This document shows positions 48,759-62,963 of a DNA stretch of 64,000 nucleotides, in pieces. The stretch covers positions 1,612,001 through 1,676,000 of the forward strand of contig CM057060.1 in assembly GCA_029945375.1 (NCBI GenBank), read 5' to 3'. Every line of letters starts with the position of its first letter. The stretch's first letter is position 1. This DNA is from Agaricus subrufescens. Lineage: Eukaryota > Basidiomycota > Agaricomycetes > Agaricales > Agaricaceae. Both the position numbers and the translations under genes were made by a program. The notes beneath the pieces are model-generated. The model saw only the letters and a list, made by a program, of their open reading frames with translations, was not told the DNA's origin and did no database searches.

Positions 48759-49063
48759 TTAGGCAGTGGCCATCTTAGAAGCCACAGTGCGCTCGCTCTC
48801 CAACTTGTTCTTGTTACGGTCAAAGGCTTGCTGTCGACAGTCTTCCAGTTTACTGCAGTTGTGGTGTTCCGGTAGACGGTGCTACATTGCAGGGACGAAA
48901 TAAGCGAATGACAGATGACTGGAGAGTATAAGGAAATCAGAGTACTTACGGAACTGCAGAACTGAGCCCGGCAGTGGGGGCATTCACCAACAATGCGGAG
49001 CGCAGCGGAGGAGCACTGGGCGTCAGTGTTAATCTGGAACTGGCAACGTTTCTTAGCAGCCAT
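48759..49063 (-). CDS. AN1-type zinc finger protein
   Basis: Two exons, 49063-48950 and 48881-48759, 78 residues. The whole protein is one AN1 finger plus a short helix: C7, C17, C28, C31, C36, H39, H45 and C47 (RCQF, AQCSSAALRIVGECPHC, AQFCSS, HRLPEHHNC). The finger is followed by SKLEDCRQQAFDRNKNKLES. In classic AN1 fingers the first two cysteines are two or three residues apart; here the spacing is nine (CQFQINTDAQC), with an insertion INTD/Q in that loop. AN1 proteins take part in ubiquitin and stress responses, and small fungal ones are linked to proteasome stress. The intron falls between the ligand Cys and His. Start codon is the first ATG. Confidence 0.85.
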
Positions 49064-49839
49064 GGATAGAACAGCAGGTGTTAAGGAAGTCGGTAGCTGA
49101 ACCACATTAGTCAAGGCCACTATGGAAGAGACCGGACACTCACAAAGGTGGAGAAAATGCAAGGAAGTGTGGAAGGAAGGTTGTGGTGATGGAGAAAGAA
49201 GAGTCAGGTCTCGGAGGGTGTTAATAAAGGCTGCAGCGACGCGTAAGCCCCCATGTCTGCTGCACGTGGCTTGTCTCCATCTCCGAAGTGCACAGCTTCC
49301 GTCTCCGGCTCCGGCCATCCGTTATAATTGCTTCCCGGGTGCCAAACGACTGCCGGACCAGCCTGTGGCACCCCAACGCACACACCACGGGGTAATCGCT
49401 TGAGCAACCACACAGTTCAAGCCTCTTTCCTCGATACGTAGCTTATGTTTTGTCAACTAGCGAGCTTAGAAAACACCCCTCGGCTAACTCGGACCCAGCC
49501 TGGGCTCTGGAGCTTCCGACGAGCTCACGCGGCTTCGCGATTGTACTCGAATAAATCCTTTTCCATGGCAATTCAAAATAGTTATGCGTTGTTCCTTTTC
49601 AAAGAGTCTAGACTCATACAATAAGAATGTATCCGCACCAATTCACTTCCGTCCAGATCGAAACTGGGGGGTATCATCAATCAAGCAAATTATAATAAAC
49701 CATGATCACCTAAACTGGTATAAAATATAAACGAAAGTGGTATGTCATCATGAGAAAAGGTCCGTTGTCCAGCATATTATACAAGACGGGATGAATAAGG
49801 CGTATCGTCAGAGGAGACTTTGGTAAGAAACTCGACCGT
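49064..49839. other. Intergenic, no gene seen
   Basis: 776 bp between the AN1 gene start and the stop of the syntaxin gene, both on the minus strand. Contains the AN1 promoter and syntaxin 3' UTR. Open frames are short and motif-free. Confidence 0.5.
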
Positions 49840-51250
49840 TCAGCCCGCGGTGGGTGAAGGTGAGGCTGCCGGGGCTGAGTTCTTATTTTGATTATCCACG
49901 ACAAGTTTGTGGACCTCAATTCCGACGACTATGCCAACTATGATAAGGATAATGAGGATGATGAAGAAGCATATCCATCGCTTCTTGCGAGCACCACGTG
50001 CGGAAACAACGGCTTTGTCCATGTGGGTCAACCTAGGAAGAAAGATGTGAGTAGGATAACATCAGCAAGGTTCCACACTCACCCTGTTTCAAGATCCTTC
50101 TCGGTGGATTCAGCCGCCGCCTCGACATTAGTAATGACTTCATCCTGCTGTTCAACCAGCACACTCATCTATTTCAAAATATTAATTCGAACCTCCTATT
50201 CAAACACAAACAACCTACATCATTGAATAGCTGGGCAAGTTCAGCGAGAGTCTGCTCAATGCGTTTGATTTCCTCGTGTCGCTCTTGTACTTCTCGGTAC
50301 GCCTTTTGAGAACCGTCATAGCGGGAGCTCATGAGCTACCAAGTAAAACATAAGTGGTCAGTCTCATCAACCAAGAAAATCACATACAGCTTGACTAAAA
50401 ATCTGATCGTTGCTGGTATCGTTTACGACAGCGCGGACTTCTTCAGGAGTAGCATCAGGCTTGACTATCTTGTACTGTCTCTCCATTCTCTGCTTGTACT
50501 TTGTTCTGTACTGTTGTTCAACCTGTTGATAACTCTGGATCGCCTCCACGAATTTCGTTTTAACAAGGCCCGTCTGAACTACATAAGAATCACAGCTGCA
50601 CAAAAACGCCAATAAACGTACTTGTTGCCTTCGGATTTGTGCATCGCGACCAGAAGCAGGTTGAGCTTCAAGAGCCTTAATTCGTCGTTTCAGTTGATTG
50701 CTGAGGGCGCTGGTCTCTTGCATAAGGTCATCTAATTGCGAGGCATTTCGTTGTGCAGCGGCATCATCCATATTATTGAGCGACCTTGAATGCAGTTCAC
50801 CAACACGAGAGACGTTGTCATTAAGCGTCTTGATCATATCTTGTATCGACGCAATCTACCCGTTGAATTAAGCTCAGAACAATAGGTGAGTTGAGTAGAC
50901 GGTCGGAACTTGCCTCGCCATAAAAGCTCGACATGTCCCCCGGTGTCGTTGCTGGAACGCTATCCTTTACATCTGACATCTCATAATAGGGAGCATCTTG
51001 TTGTGCGAATGGGTTAGCTCGACGACTTTGGTAACCACCACCACCACCGCCACCTGACGCTGGCGACGGGGACGAGTTACTTGAATTTCCGTTGAGTTCA
51101 AACGAAGGAACTGCCCAACAATCCGAAGGTATACTCACTAGCCGCCCTGCTGCGCCTAAACAGTAGTAACCGGCTCAGAAAAAATCATGGATGGCGCCAG
51201 TTTTGGTAACAGCGACTTACCCTCATAGCTGCCAGCCTGTCTCTTGCCAT
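49840..51250 (-). CDS. SSO1: Plasma membrane t-SNARE syntaxin Sso1
   Basis: Eight exons: 51250-51221, 51155-51139, 51079-50914, 50855-50622, 50573-50388, 50335-50219, 50168-50083, 50032-49840; 342 residues. Sso1 pairs with Sec9 and Snc1 to fuse secretory vesicles at the plasma membrane. Begins MARDRLAAMRAQQGGY, then a Gly/Ser linker, the regulatory Habc helices (FYGEIASIQDMIKTLNDNV; KTKFVEAIQSYQQVEQQYRT), the SNARE helix (RHEEIKRIEQTLAELAQLFN, central Gln in VEQQDEV) and a C-terminal anchor (WICFFIILIILIIVGIVVG) with a short luminal tail. The 17-nt exon 2 uses acceptor TTCAAG. The exon 3/4 intron (50913-50856) is GC-AG (GCAAGT), with no GT donor in phase. Confidence 0.92.
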
Positions 51251-51529
51251 TGTTCAAATACCAGAAATGATACTAGGGAAGAAAGTTGATTTTTTGGGGG
51301 TGAAAGAAAAAGACAATGTGCGAAGAAGAAAAGAGGTCACGCTTAACTAACAGCAGTTGCTTTAAACTAGTGGGTTGATGGGGTGTCAACAAACTCCCAC
51401 AAATACAAGGGCAGTGTACGCCTTACATAGCCGCAGCGTTTCCGCAGGCCTCGCTTTGGCCGTTTCAATTCTACATGCACAGACATGGCACCGCAGTCTA
51501 CTTGATATATTGTCTAGGTTTACCATGTT

Positions 51530-53273
<1,744 letters not shown>

Positions 53274-53421
53274 GGCTGGGGGCAGTGGGGGTGGGCGCGG
53301 GCCGGCTTGTAGCTCGCGATATTGATAAGGCCTGACAGGGCGATCGGAGGTGGGGCATCACGTGCGCGGCGAGCCTGGTGCTGAGGTGCAATATAGCCTC
53401 CTGCGACTCTGCCCCGCAGCC

Positions 53422-55168
53422 ATGGCCTCCCCCTCGTCCGCGTTCTGGAACTCGTTTGCCTGCTTTTCCATCGTCGCCAACGCGTGAGTTCCTCTTTCTG
53501 CAGTGCTCTGCCCCGTTCATCCCCGCCCAGGCTATGCGCCGGCGGCATCTTCACGTTCCCCCTCATGTCCCCCGTCCTCGCAGACACATGCCGGCTCTCC
53601 CAGCCGCAGCTGACCACAGTCGTTCTCGCGTGAGCTCCGATCTGCCCCTGTCCGGGTCTTGCCCCTGATTTCATCTGCAGCGCCATGATGGGCCAATATC
53701 CTTTTGCCGCCTTTGCTGGCAAGCTTATTGACCACTGCGGCCCTTCTCTCTGCTCTGCCATTGCTGCCGTCCTCTACTCCTCGGCTTTTAGTATATTCTC
53801 CTACCATGTTCACGCTGCCGCTTCTGGATCGCCGGCTGCCTCTATCGCAACCTATCTCACAGTCTCCTTCGCTTTGGCCGGTCTGGCTACCGTATTTTCG
53901 TCAGTCTTCCTTCTATCCCATGATCTTCATATACTGATTCCACTTGCAGGTACTTTTCCTTTCTCTTCGCGGCGTCACGTCTCTTCCCTCACCAACCTGG
54001 CGTCGCATCGGGAACCAGCATGGCCCTTTTCGGCCTTTCCCCTCTGTTTCTCACCTACATCGCCACAAATTGGTTCACAAACCACTATACGGATACTCTT
54101 CACGTCGTGCGGTTCACTGCCTACCTCGCAGTGACTGCTGGTGTCTTTCATCTCATCGGCGCTCTGTCTTTTAGCCAGGCAGGCCTCAACTCCAAGGATG
54201 AACATACTGCTTCTCGTGATCCTGATCTACCCGCAAGCGAGACTTCTCAGCTCCTTCCCAAGGCCGAGTACACTCCAGAACTACATGTCAAGACCGCCTC
54301 GACTCGTGGTCTCTTGGCCCAGGGTCAATTTTGGCTGCTTTTCTTATTCTGTTTTTGCGTGTTTGGTGCGGTCAGTACTGCTTGGCTATGATTCATGGAT
54401 TCGCCTATTCTTACTCAATTCTTTCAGTCGGAAATGGTCATTTCTAACATTGGCACCATTGTCGCGGCTCTACCATCTTCCACGTCTGCCGAAGCCATTC
54501 CCGACGCTTCGTCTACAATGCTCAATACCCCGAGACAAGTTCGGTTGATTTCGATCGCCAACACATTGACCAGAATCCTCGTTGGACCGCTCGCCGATTA
54601 TGTGTCACCCGTGGCCTCGTATCTTCCAAATGGAACCGTCGTTCGTGCGAGGAAGCATCGTATCAGCCGCGTCTTCTTCCCTTGCCTTTCCGCCATCATA
54701 CTGGTGCTCACCTTCTTGTGGACATCTTTCGGTATCACAACACAGAGCGGCGTCTTCCTCCTCAGGTGTGTTTCGAACATCCTAAATTGTGAATGCAGAT
54801 ACTCAACTTCCTTGCAGCATTGGAACGGGCATAGGCTACAGTGCCACTTTTACTGTGATGTAAGCGCATTCACTATCATGAGTTTACTGTTAATTTTAAC
54901 TGCCTATCATAGCCCAAGTATTGTATCTTCCGTATGGGGCCTCAAGCACCTTGGTCGCAATTTCGGCTTCTTGATGTATGCACCCTTCACGGGTACACCC
55001 TTATTCTCCTATATCTATGCCTTCATCTCCCAATCGCATTCAACAAGTGGCGAAATATGTCGTGGCGCAGAATGCTGGCGAGCCACGTTCCGTCTGACAA
55101 GTGTCACATCCTTCCTGGCCGTTTTGATTTCAGCAGTGCTATGGAAGCAGTGGAGGGAGAGACTTTGA
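53422..55168 (+). CDS. MCH1: MFS transporter, Mch1-like
   Basis: Seven exons: 53422-53483, 53531-53629, 53681-53899, 53950-54370, 54428-54765, 54818-54859, 54913-55168; 478 residues with twelve predicted membrane segments. Typical spans are WNSFACFSIVANALCAGGIF, GQYPFAAFAGKLIDHCGP and ATVFSYFSFLFAASRLFP. SGTSMALFGLSPLFLTYIAT, a cytosolic loop with SETSQLLPKAEY, and EMVISNIGTIVAALP follow. ISIANTLTRILVGPLADYVS and VWGLKHLGRNFGFLMYAPF finish the fold. These motifs match yeast Mch1, a vacuolar-membrane member of the monocarboxylate-like group; substrate unknown. Exon 6 is 42 nt. The dileucine in TSQLLP is a typical vacuolar sorting signal. Confidence 0.88.
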
Positions 55169-55476
55169 TGAGGATTTACAGGCAGTCGACAAAAGGACAA
55201 TTTAATACCAGCATTTATTACGTATCTTAATGTTTGCATCTTTCATCATCTAACCTAGTCATTAATCTCATCCCTGATACCCTTCACTTTATGCCAACTT
55301 GACCGCGACGCGTGAAACCCTGAAAATCGCAGATCACTTTGTTGTCAAGTTATAGTGTCAGTGACCTGACATCAGTTTGATGAGAATAACAACGATACCT
55401 GAGTCCATCAGGAGTGGTTCTCCGTATTTCTATCATCTACTCTTGACAATTATCCGGCAAACGCCAGTAGAGAAAG
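55169..55476. other. Short intergenic region
   Basis: 308 bp between the MCH1-like stop and the AIG1-like start, both on the plus strand. Nothing distinct seen. Confidence 0.4.
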
Positions 55477-56390
55477 ATGACGACCATACCGAGGCTATTA
55501 CTGCATGCTGGTGGTGTTGGAGCTATCTTTTACGGATACAACAGCATGAAGAGTCTCCCAATCCACCAGGAAATAGATGGACAGTACGGAGGAGCCTGGC
55601 AATACCTGACTATACAAGGGTACGTCTCTACAGTTATAATAAGAAGCAGCGCCACCTAAACTGCTGAGAAGGATTCACCTCGCAGAATTGACCTTGGCAA
55701 TCAGTCTGATACTTGATATTTTTCCGTCTGCACAAGGTGAGTGGGCTTCATGTTATTCGTACTCTGTTAACAAATACTAAACCTGCGCTAGCTTTGAAAG
55801 TTGTCAAACGATCATTGCTGGTATTAAGCTTACCTGTAAGCCCAATATCAAACATCCTCGAGCCATCGTCTCTAACACATTGAAATTTAACTCTGACGAT
55901 TCAGCTGAACGTTGTCATTTCCTCAATATACTGGCCTCTAATCTTATTCTTCCCTACGGCATTGCTACAGAAAGCAGCCAGCAGCAGCAGTTCTGCTGAA
56001 AACGTTACCATGACAGAAATGCTAATGTATATCCCTCTGGAAATCGATCTAGCTCTGCACGCTGTCCCAGCCATCTCTCTCGCTATAGACTTCTTTCTAT
56101 TCGAGCGGAAATATGGGAAGAAGTCAACACGTTTCTTGGCACCTTTTGTTGCGTTCGTTTACGCTATTGGTTATGGTTGTTGGGTGGAGTATTGTAGTTC
56201 AAGGAATAATGGAATATGTACGTGGTTTTTTGACTGGGGTTTTCGTTGTGCTCATTTGTTCCTTTTTTTTTTTGAAGTCCCATACCCGTTTCTTACGGAT
56301 AATACTTTTAATGTCCGGTTGGGAATTTATGCCGGAGCAGGATCTGTTGCGCCTTTGTCGTTTTGGGCACTTAATAGCTTACATGGATGA
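55477..56390 (+). CDS. AIG1/FAR-17a family membrane protein
   Basis: Five exons, 55477-55619, 55672-55736, 55792-55835, 55905-56217 and 56278-56390; 225 residues. Motifs of the family: GGAWQYLTIQG, LAISLILDIFPSAQ, VVKRSLLVLSLPLNVVISSI then YWPLILFF, MYIPLEIDLALHAVPAISLA, DFFLFERKYGKK, GWVEYC-like CWVEYCSSRNNG, and FPYPFLTDNTF near the end. Animal AIG1/ADTRP are integral-membrane hydrolases of fatty-acid esters of hydroxy fatty acids, using a Thr and a His. The His in LALHAVPA is present, and the Thr of the IQG region (LTIQG) could be the other. The role in fungi is not established. Six membrane helices are expected. Confidence 0.83.
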
Positions 56391-56838
56391 AGTTTGAAGG
56401 CGTATGCTGCTCACAGCAATCTATGGACCTTTGATAGTTCGGATACGTTTGTCTTTTTTGGCGTAGGCCGACGCTTGGTTGAATTTATTGGATTAAGTGC
56501 TGTTTTTCTTTAGTTCGTTCGCTATAAATTACCAGTATATGCGGAGATGGATAGTCACATTCTAGCGCTAGAGTTGAGGTTGTGAGCGCTGAGCGCTGAG
56601 TATTGAGGCTACTGATAAGTGACTAGCTCTTCTCTTGGAATTCAATAGAATCTCTCCCTAAAAACTCATTTTTTCATTGCTTTGAGCGGAATTATTTTGT
56701 TGTTAGGCTAGCAATCACAAATTCAAACTCCCACAAATACTTTTGATCCGTGTACCTATGTGCCTACGTGAACACGACTTCTCTTCCGTTCCTCACACCA
56801 CTGACTTATGCAAACTCTAAACTCAGCGCTCTTAATTG
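56391..56838. other. Intergenic, no gene seen
   Basis: 448 bp between two plus-strand genes. A short direct repeat GAGCGCTGAGCGCTGAG lies near 56585. Nothing else distinct. Confidence 0.45.
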
Positions 56839-57576
56839 ATGCGCGAGATTCATCCTCTACCTGATCACCCAGAATTTTCTGTTCGTGACTATCCTGGATA
56901 CAGAGAATACCGCGTCGAGAATTTCTACGTAGCTCGGAATGGCTCAGGGAGGATCATTCGAAAGGCAACAGGTTTTTCATGGTATTGCGCCTTGTTTCCT
57001 GTGTTGTTTTCCCTCACACGGGTGAGTAATTGCTCCTCTCTGCGTTCGTGATGCTTGTGCTTGACTAGTAAACCTCTGGATAGGCATTCGGTTTCTGGTG
57101 GCTTGTGGTTTCAATCCTCGCTACAACATTCTGGATTTATATTAAATGTACGCAGGTTATAGCTGGTACGATAACAATTCCAGGACAACCACTCTCCTCC
57201 CTGACGCCAAAACCACAGAGACAGTCCTTGTTATCCCTCCCCACGGTATCCAACTGGAAACTCACCGCGGATTACCTCGTTGGCCGTTGACAGTCTCAAG
57301 ACGGTTCATATCTTTAACGAATCTACAAGATGTCATTATAAACGAAGCGCTATACGGTTGGAATGTGCGATATTACCTTGCCGCTGTTAAAGAATACCCG
57401 TCAACCGGGTTTTCTCTTGACGTCGTCTTTGAGGTGAGTCTTGTGTTTGGTTGTGCCTGCATGATTGCCTTCGTGCTGATTAGAGATTAAAGAGTATACT
57501 GCCTCGAATGCCTGTATTGTTAGAAGTCTATCATGGCATACACGAGATGTTAATGGATGGGAACAAAGACGCATAG
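56839..57576 (+). CDS. GPI15: GPI-GlcNAc transferase subunit PIG-H (Gpi15)
   Basis: Four exons, 56839-57021, 57084-57165, 57219-57433 and 57484-57576; 190 residues. PIG-H is a subunit of the ER complex that makes GlcNAc-PI, the first step of GPI anchor synthesis. The N-terminus is soluble (YPGYREYRVENFYVARNG), then two membrane helices (FSWYCALFPVLFSLTR and FGFWWLVVSILATTFWIYI), and the PIG-H core ETVLVIPPHGIQLETHRGLP, RFISLTNLQDVIINEALYGW. The last exon gives RLKSILPRMPVLLEVYHGIH. The second intron can only be placed after VIA, joining to ETVLV. The next gene, PDCD5, begins 241 bp downstream. Confidence 0.88.
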
Positions 57577-57817
57577 AGAAATGGCCCTCGAATTTTTATA
57601 CCAATCGCTGTCTCCTATCTACTAGTGCTATAGAGTGACTTTTGAGTCTAGTTAGATGTAGAATTTCTGAGCCCCTGAAATAGACGCCCGACATATCAAC
57701 TATGCAATTGGAGAACTTAAAAAGAAAGTAGTCACTCACAACTCTAAACCCACGCGTTTGTCATCATAAGTTGACTGCAATACCCACAGTGCAATTCGTT
57801 CACTTGTCTCGCCCATC

Positions 57818-58327
57818 ATGGATAGTTTACCAGCAGGAGCACAATTACCACAGGACAAAGATGACGACAATAAACGTGCGCAGGAAGAGCAGATGCGTCG
57901 AGATCTCTTGGCTACCGTCCTAGACACAGCCGCCCGTGAGCGACGTGCGTCGAGCCTCTACTTTCAGTGTGCCCGATACAATATCTGATCCATCGTCAAG
58001 TATCCAGAATCGCTCTCGTCAGCCCAGAGCGGGCGAAACAGATCGAAGGCATCCTTGCCCGAATGGCTCAATCAGGTCAACTGAGAGGGAGGGTGACCGA
58101 AGAACAGCTCATTGGTTTTCTCGATCAGGTACGTCTTGAGATCGTTCCAGCATCCCAGTTTTGTAAAATTTTACCCAGATGGAGTCTAATTCTCAGAATA
58201 ACCCCAAGAAGTCCACAATCGTGGTAGGCAGACCTTCGACTTTCTGATGATCGTGTATGCACTCACTGCCTCATCTCATCAGTTTCATCGAAGGAAGGGC
58301 TTAGACGACGACGATTTCGATATCTAG
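57818..58327 (+). CDS. PDCD5 family DNA-binding protein
   Basis: Four exons, 57818-57944, 58001-58128, 58179-58223 and 58283-58327, 114 residues. Translation gives an N-terminal helix (MDSLPAGAQLPQ..), QEEQMRRDLLATVLDTAARE, the conserved RLSRIALVSPERAKQIEGIL, then VTEEQLIGFLDQ and KKSTIVFHRRKGLDDDDFDI. This is the complete PDCD5/TFAR19 fold, a small helical protein conserved from archaea to humans. In animals it associates with the CCT chaperonin and promotes p53/Tip60 signalling; its fungal function is less clear. The two last exons are 45 nt each. Confidence 0.93.
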
Positions 58328-58453
58328 CTCTGTCTCATTTTGGTAATTAGTATCAATCCTATCCATATGAATACACTATACAAGATTTTCCAATCAGCTA
58401 CATGAATGACTGAATGAGCGATACAAGATTTTGAAATAATACATGGACATTGA

Positions 58454-61400
58454 TCATCTCCTCCAATTACGGTTTGTCGAAGGACGTTGCAGAGGGTATC
58501 CAGTCATTGAATGAGCAGCAGTGTAGATCTGAGCGAACTGTGGGTCGTAGATAGGTCCTGGGTGGCCAAAATATGGCGACTGTGATGATGGGGGGGACTT
58601 CGTATGTTCGGAAACTGGGGTGCTAGGTTGATCCGGTAACACTGGAGGTTTGAAGTTCTGTAGCCATGATTGAGTATGGATAACGAGAGATTGGTAGTAG
58701 GGTGTCAACAAGAACGTACGTATTGGCGGCCTTCCTTGTATAACTTCTCCAATTTTTGGTCAAATATTCCCTGTTCCTCAAACAGCTGGAAAGCATCGTA
58801 TAACTTCAGCGCGGAGCGTGCATCTTCTATTGAGTCATGTGTATCCTGTTGTATGTGCTCGTCGAGGACGAACCACGTCAGGAAACGCAAAGACAGGCGA
58901 CGCTGACGATTTTTCAAGAAATACAAGTCAACAGTGTCGATGACTTGGTGGGGAGGCACATGTATGTCTGTACAGATATTGATCAACTTTCCGGCATGTG
59001 AATCTAGACTAAACTCACTGATGATACGAAAATCTTTGGCGAGGCCGTGGCCTATGAAAATGCAACCTCTATCGACCAAAAATCGGAGTTTTTTGTATGC
59101 CACCTTCAACGGTATTAGGGTCATACTGGTCAAGGCTGGATCGAGGTCACCCGCTGTCATAGAGAGTTAGACATACTCAAGGGCTCATATCGTCAAAATT
59201 ACTGCTTACGCTTGATGCCCGAAAATTCCGTTAGGTAGTCCACAATAATTTCGCTGGTGTGTATATAGTCGTCAATAAATGGAGTTCCCTTACGAGAACC
59301 GTCGCCTCTCAAGACGGATACTCTTGCCAAACTCAACCTAGCTGGTCGAATAACTTTCGTACTCCCGTCTGACCGGAATTCTGATTCCTCCTGTATACGA
59401 TGTAAACCGTGTTTGCTCTGACGATCATGGTGATCATGCATACCTGCTGCATTTTCACAAATTCTGCGTCAATGGCAACTACAGTTCCTGGAGTCGGCAG
59501 CTCGTCTGGTCGCAGTGGATCATGCTGCACAAGTGAATGATCTCGACACCTAAGAGATTGTCATAAATTCGCATATACAGAGTGAAGAATGTACGAACAA
59601 GGCAATGGAAGTATCTTGGTAAAGGATTGATGGATCAAGTTGATCAGGAAGTTCACTGAAGTCCAAAGTTGACTCCATGTCAGACCTTTCGAAATAGATA
59701 ATTGCAGGAACCTAAGACTTAAATTGAGTCAACCTGACTCGCAATGATACGACGGCTCACCTTCCATCGTCCCGGAAAGCTGAGAGCTTCATCTTCGGAA
59801 ACATTATTCACTACAAAGTCATTGAAAATGAACCAGGGGCTGGTCTGTTCATCGTGAACTGCTTCTGGAACTGCGCAGAGAATAAGAAGGTGCATTTTCT
59901 AGGTCTCAATCTGGACAAATTACCTTTGATAATGGCAACTAAATGCGAAGGTTTGTTTTTGGCCTTCACTTGTACAACAATTGCCTGGATAATCTGTCAG
60001 CCAATTTTCGCCATGTCGGAATGAGCTGCTTACCCTAATGGTGTAGGAGATGACCTCGGGATCATCAATTCCATCAATTTGACCTTGAAGGTTGACTTGA
60101 GCGGGTAAGAATGTTTTGTTTCTGCCATCTTGCCAAAATTCCCAAGTTTCTTCATTGTAGACATTAGCATTGACAACTAGAACCGGAGGGAGAAGCCGTG
60201 AAGGAATGTATCGTTTGGAAGCGGAAATGGTGAGATGTTTGCATGCAGGGCAGGTGGCCTTGTGTGAAATGTTTCGCAAGAGCGAGTTGTGTAAGATAGT
60301 AGAGAATTCAGCTGGAAGCGGCTGATCATTGTTAACCTGCTGAGAAAGATATTAGCGTCCGATTAATTTCATAGCAGTAGTGGATAGTATACCTTCCGGG
60401 GATATATCAAATCAACGATGTGGGTGACGCCCTCTTTTTCACGCGTATGTTTGCAGCTCATGCAAGTCATGACATTTTTTCCATCAATTCCCATTAGTTG
60501 CGTGACGGGAGGGAGTAAACTTGTACTCTCAGCTACAGACGGTCGCTTCACGATAGCGGTGTTCAACGGAAACATATTGCCTTCACTGCTGAGTTGATCG
60601 ATTAGGAACCTGTTGAACACCTGAATCTTGTGGGCGTTGTCAACATCTGCAGAGTCCCTGCCATAATCGATAAGCTCGATAGCGTTGGCAGCTTTCGGAG
60701 CTGTCAGACACAACCTCTTGAGCGTAAATTATTACGTACTTTGTGCCAAAACACCAACCGCTTTACAAAAATTACTGGTCTGACAATTCGTGCCTTTGGC
60801 ATCTTCCAACATACGCACAACAAAACCAAGTTCGCATAATAGACAATTTTCCCTTGGACAGTTGGTGGTGATATGGGACTTGGCAAGACGGCGGACAGGC
60901 CACAAATAATGCATGACTTGAACGATAGAATTTGTATAGGAATTGAGAATATGCGTTTCCAGTCCACTGTAGGGTGTCTTGTTATAGAACCTGTTGCATG
61001 TAAGCCAAAATCACGTCCGTGAGACTGGTCGCTTACTCAAAGTCAAAGTCTTCGACGCCGAACTTGGAATATTCAATCTCGACTTTGCGATACATCACAG
61101 GCACTTCCTCAGCAACGTCATGAAAAGAATCGTCCATACTCTATAGATAGGTTAATATATATATACCACCCGATGAAAATAAAATAAAATAAATACATTA
61201 TTCTGACGTAAATGTCCACTCCTGAAGCGGCCATTTGGTTTTCGCGCGGTAGCACTGGATACATTCCGACGACCTTTGAGTTCCTTGGGCATTGCAGCAT
61301 AGGCTACATTATCATTGATTTTCATCGTTGCTAGAATCTGGGGCGGGATTTTCTGTGGGGGAGGATAACTTGTGTTGGTTGACGCTAGAAGAGGTGTCCA

Positions 61401-62691
61401 CGAAGAAAATAGAGGAGAATCGAAATGGGGTAAGCCTATAGTGTTTAGTGGTCTAAGTAGCAGTAGGTTAATTTACGACGATACTAGGCATGCACATACT
61501 TACGTTGAGTCCGTCCAATCTATTTCAGGAACTCGGTCGGGAGTATCTATCCAAGTTATTGGTTGCCCGTCAAATCCGTTGAATGGCATATTACTTCCAT
61601 CTTCAGCTTGTGACATCATATGGATTGTGCCATCCGCATCTCCAAAAGCCATGAAAGTGCCCGTTGGTGAAATAGACATCGACGTGATATATGAAGCAAC
61701 ATTTAGCTAACCACAATCAATAATAAGGATTAAATGGTCAAGCGATTAGCGTACCTGGTAGAATTCACTAGCCGCGCTCAAATTTGACGCGTCCATTACA
61801 TGAACTAGACCCTGATCAGAAACAACGGCTATGCTCGACGACCGTTTGGGCAAAACATGAATGAAGGTAGGGTTTGAGGAAAATGGCATAGGTGGAAGCG
61901 CGGCCATGGTCCGCATATCGTAAACCTTGACAAGCGGGTCTGGAATTGGTCTTGATTGTCTAAAACCACCTACATTAGACGAGGGACGGCGGTTCATCAA
62001 AAGCATAATTATGCACCTTTCTGAGCGTCCAATTGTAAATATGTAATTGCCAGTGGTTTGGAGACCTTGTATCGAACATTGATGTGCTTTCACTGGTTTG
62101 TGTTCGCTTCCACCCGAACGCACCATACCTGTTCTCGGGTCATAAAGACGGAGGTACCCATCCGCTGAACCAGATATAAGGGCCGATGACGAGAACTGAA
62201 GATGCGTTATGACTGAAGAGGTTGGCACGTTACGCACGACGCTTCCCGTCATCGAATTGAGAAATAGCATCTCAAGTCCCGCTGTCGACACCACCAAGGA
62301 ATGAGACGAGTTGATTGAGTCGGAAAATGTAGTTAGAGATGTAGATGATCTGGTATATTGAGCAACAGCTCTATGGAAGGACGAATAACTACACGCACTG
62401 ATGGAACCATTTATTCATGCCTCCCTTCGCCCATGATCCTATACCCTCACTTGCAGATCCGAGCGCTCGGACATAGTTATCACCTGCGGATATTTTGCCA
62501 ACAGCAAAATTTCCGCCCACAGGAAAGAAAGGACCGCGGTAGCCACGCGAAGTGTAGATACCAGTTACAATACCATTGTTATTGCCTGCCCAGAGGATAT
62601 CTGACACTGGGTCGAAGGAGAGTGCTGTGACAGAGGACGGGACCGGATGCCCTGTTGAGACAGGGTTTGTAGGTCGATATGACGTCGACAT
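58454..62691 (-). CDS. PAN2: Pan2 deadenylase subunit
   Basis: Multi-exon gene on the minus strand, start ATG 62691 (MSTSYRPTNPVS), stop at 58454; I did not fix every exon. Pan2-Pan3 shortens mRNA poly(A) tails. Layout: N-terminal WD40 propeller (ALSFDPVSDILWAGNNNGIV, LISGSADGYLRLYDPRTG, FMAFGDADGTIHMMSQAEDG), an inactive ubiquitin-hydrolase-like domain (QVMHYLWPVRRLAKSHITTN, SCKHTREKEG with a Cys pair, LLPPVLVVNANVY), and a C-terminal RNase-T exonuclease. Catalytic residues of the last: VVAIDAEFVKMQQEESEF (Asp, Glu), FIGHGLAKDFRII (Asp), VIDTVDLYFL, and THDSIEDARSALKLY (His, Asp). A Pro/Ser-rich tail follows. It is tandem with the SOG2-like gene, 272 bp away. Confidence 0.9.
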
Positions 62692-62963
62692 CTACTCGAG
62701 CGTTGACAATGACTACAACGACACTCTGAATCGTCAGTATTCGTAGTTATTGCAATTTCAGAGCCTTGAGCGTCGAATTGACACACTTGTTTGGACGTGA
62801 AGATTACATAACGAGGAATCGACTAGCGAAATTGATCTATATTGACACGAGGTCTACTACAGAGAACAATGTCGAAATAGTATACAACCCCTGTAGCGGC
62901 GAGAACAACGTCTCCTGAGTCGTCTAAACAGCAGCTCAAATCAAGGTTTAAAACTGTAAAAGA

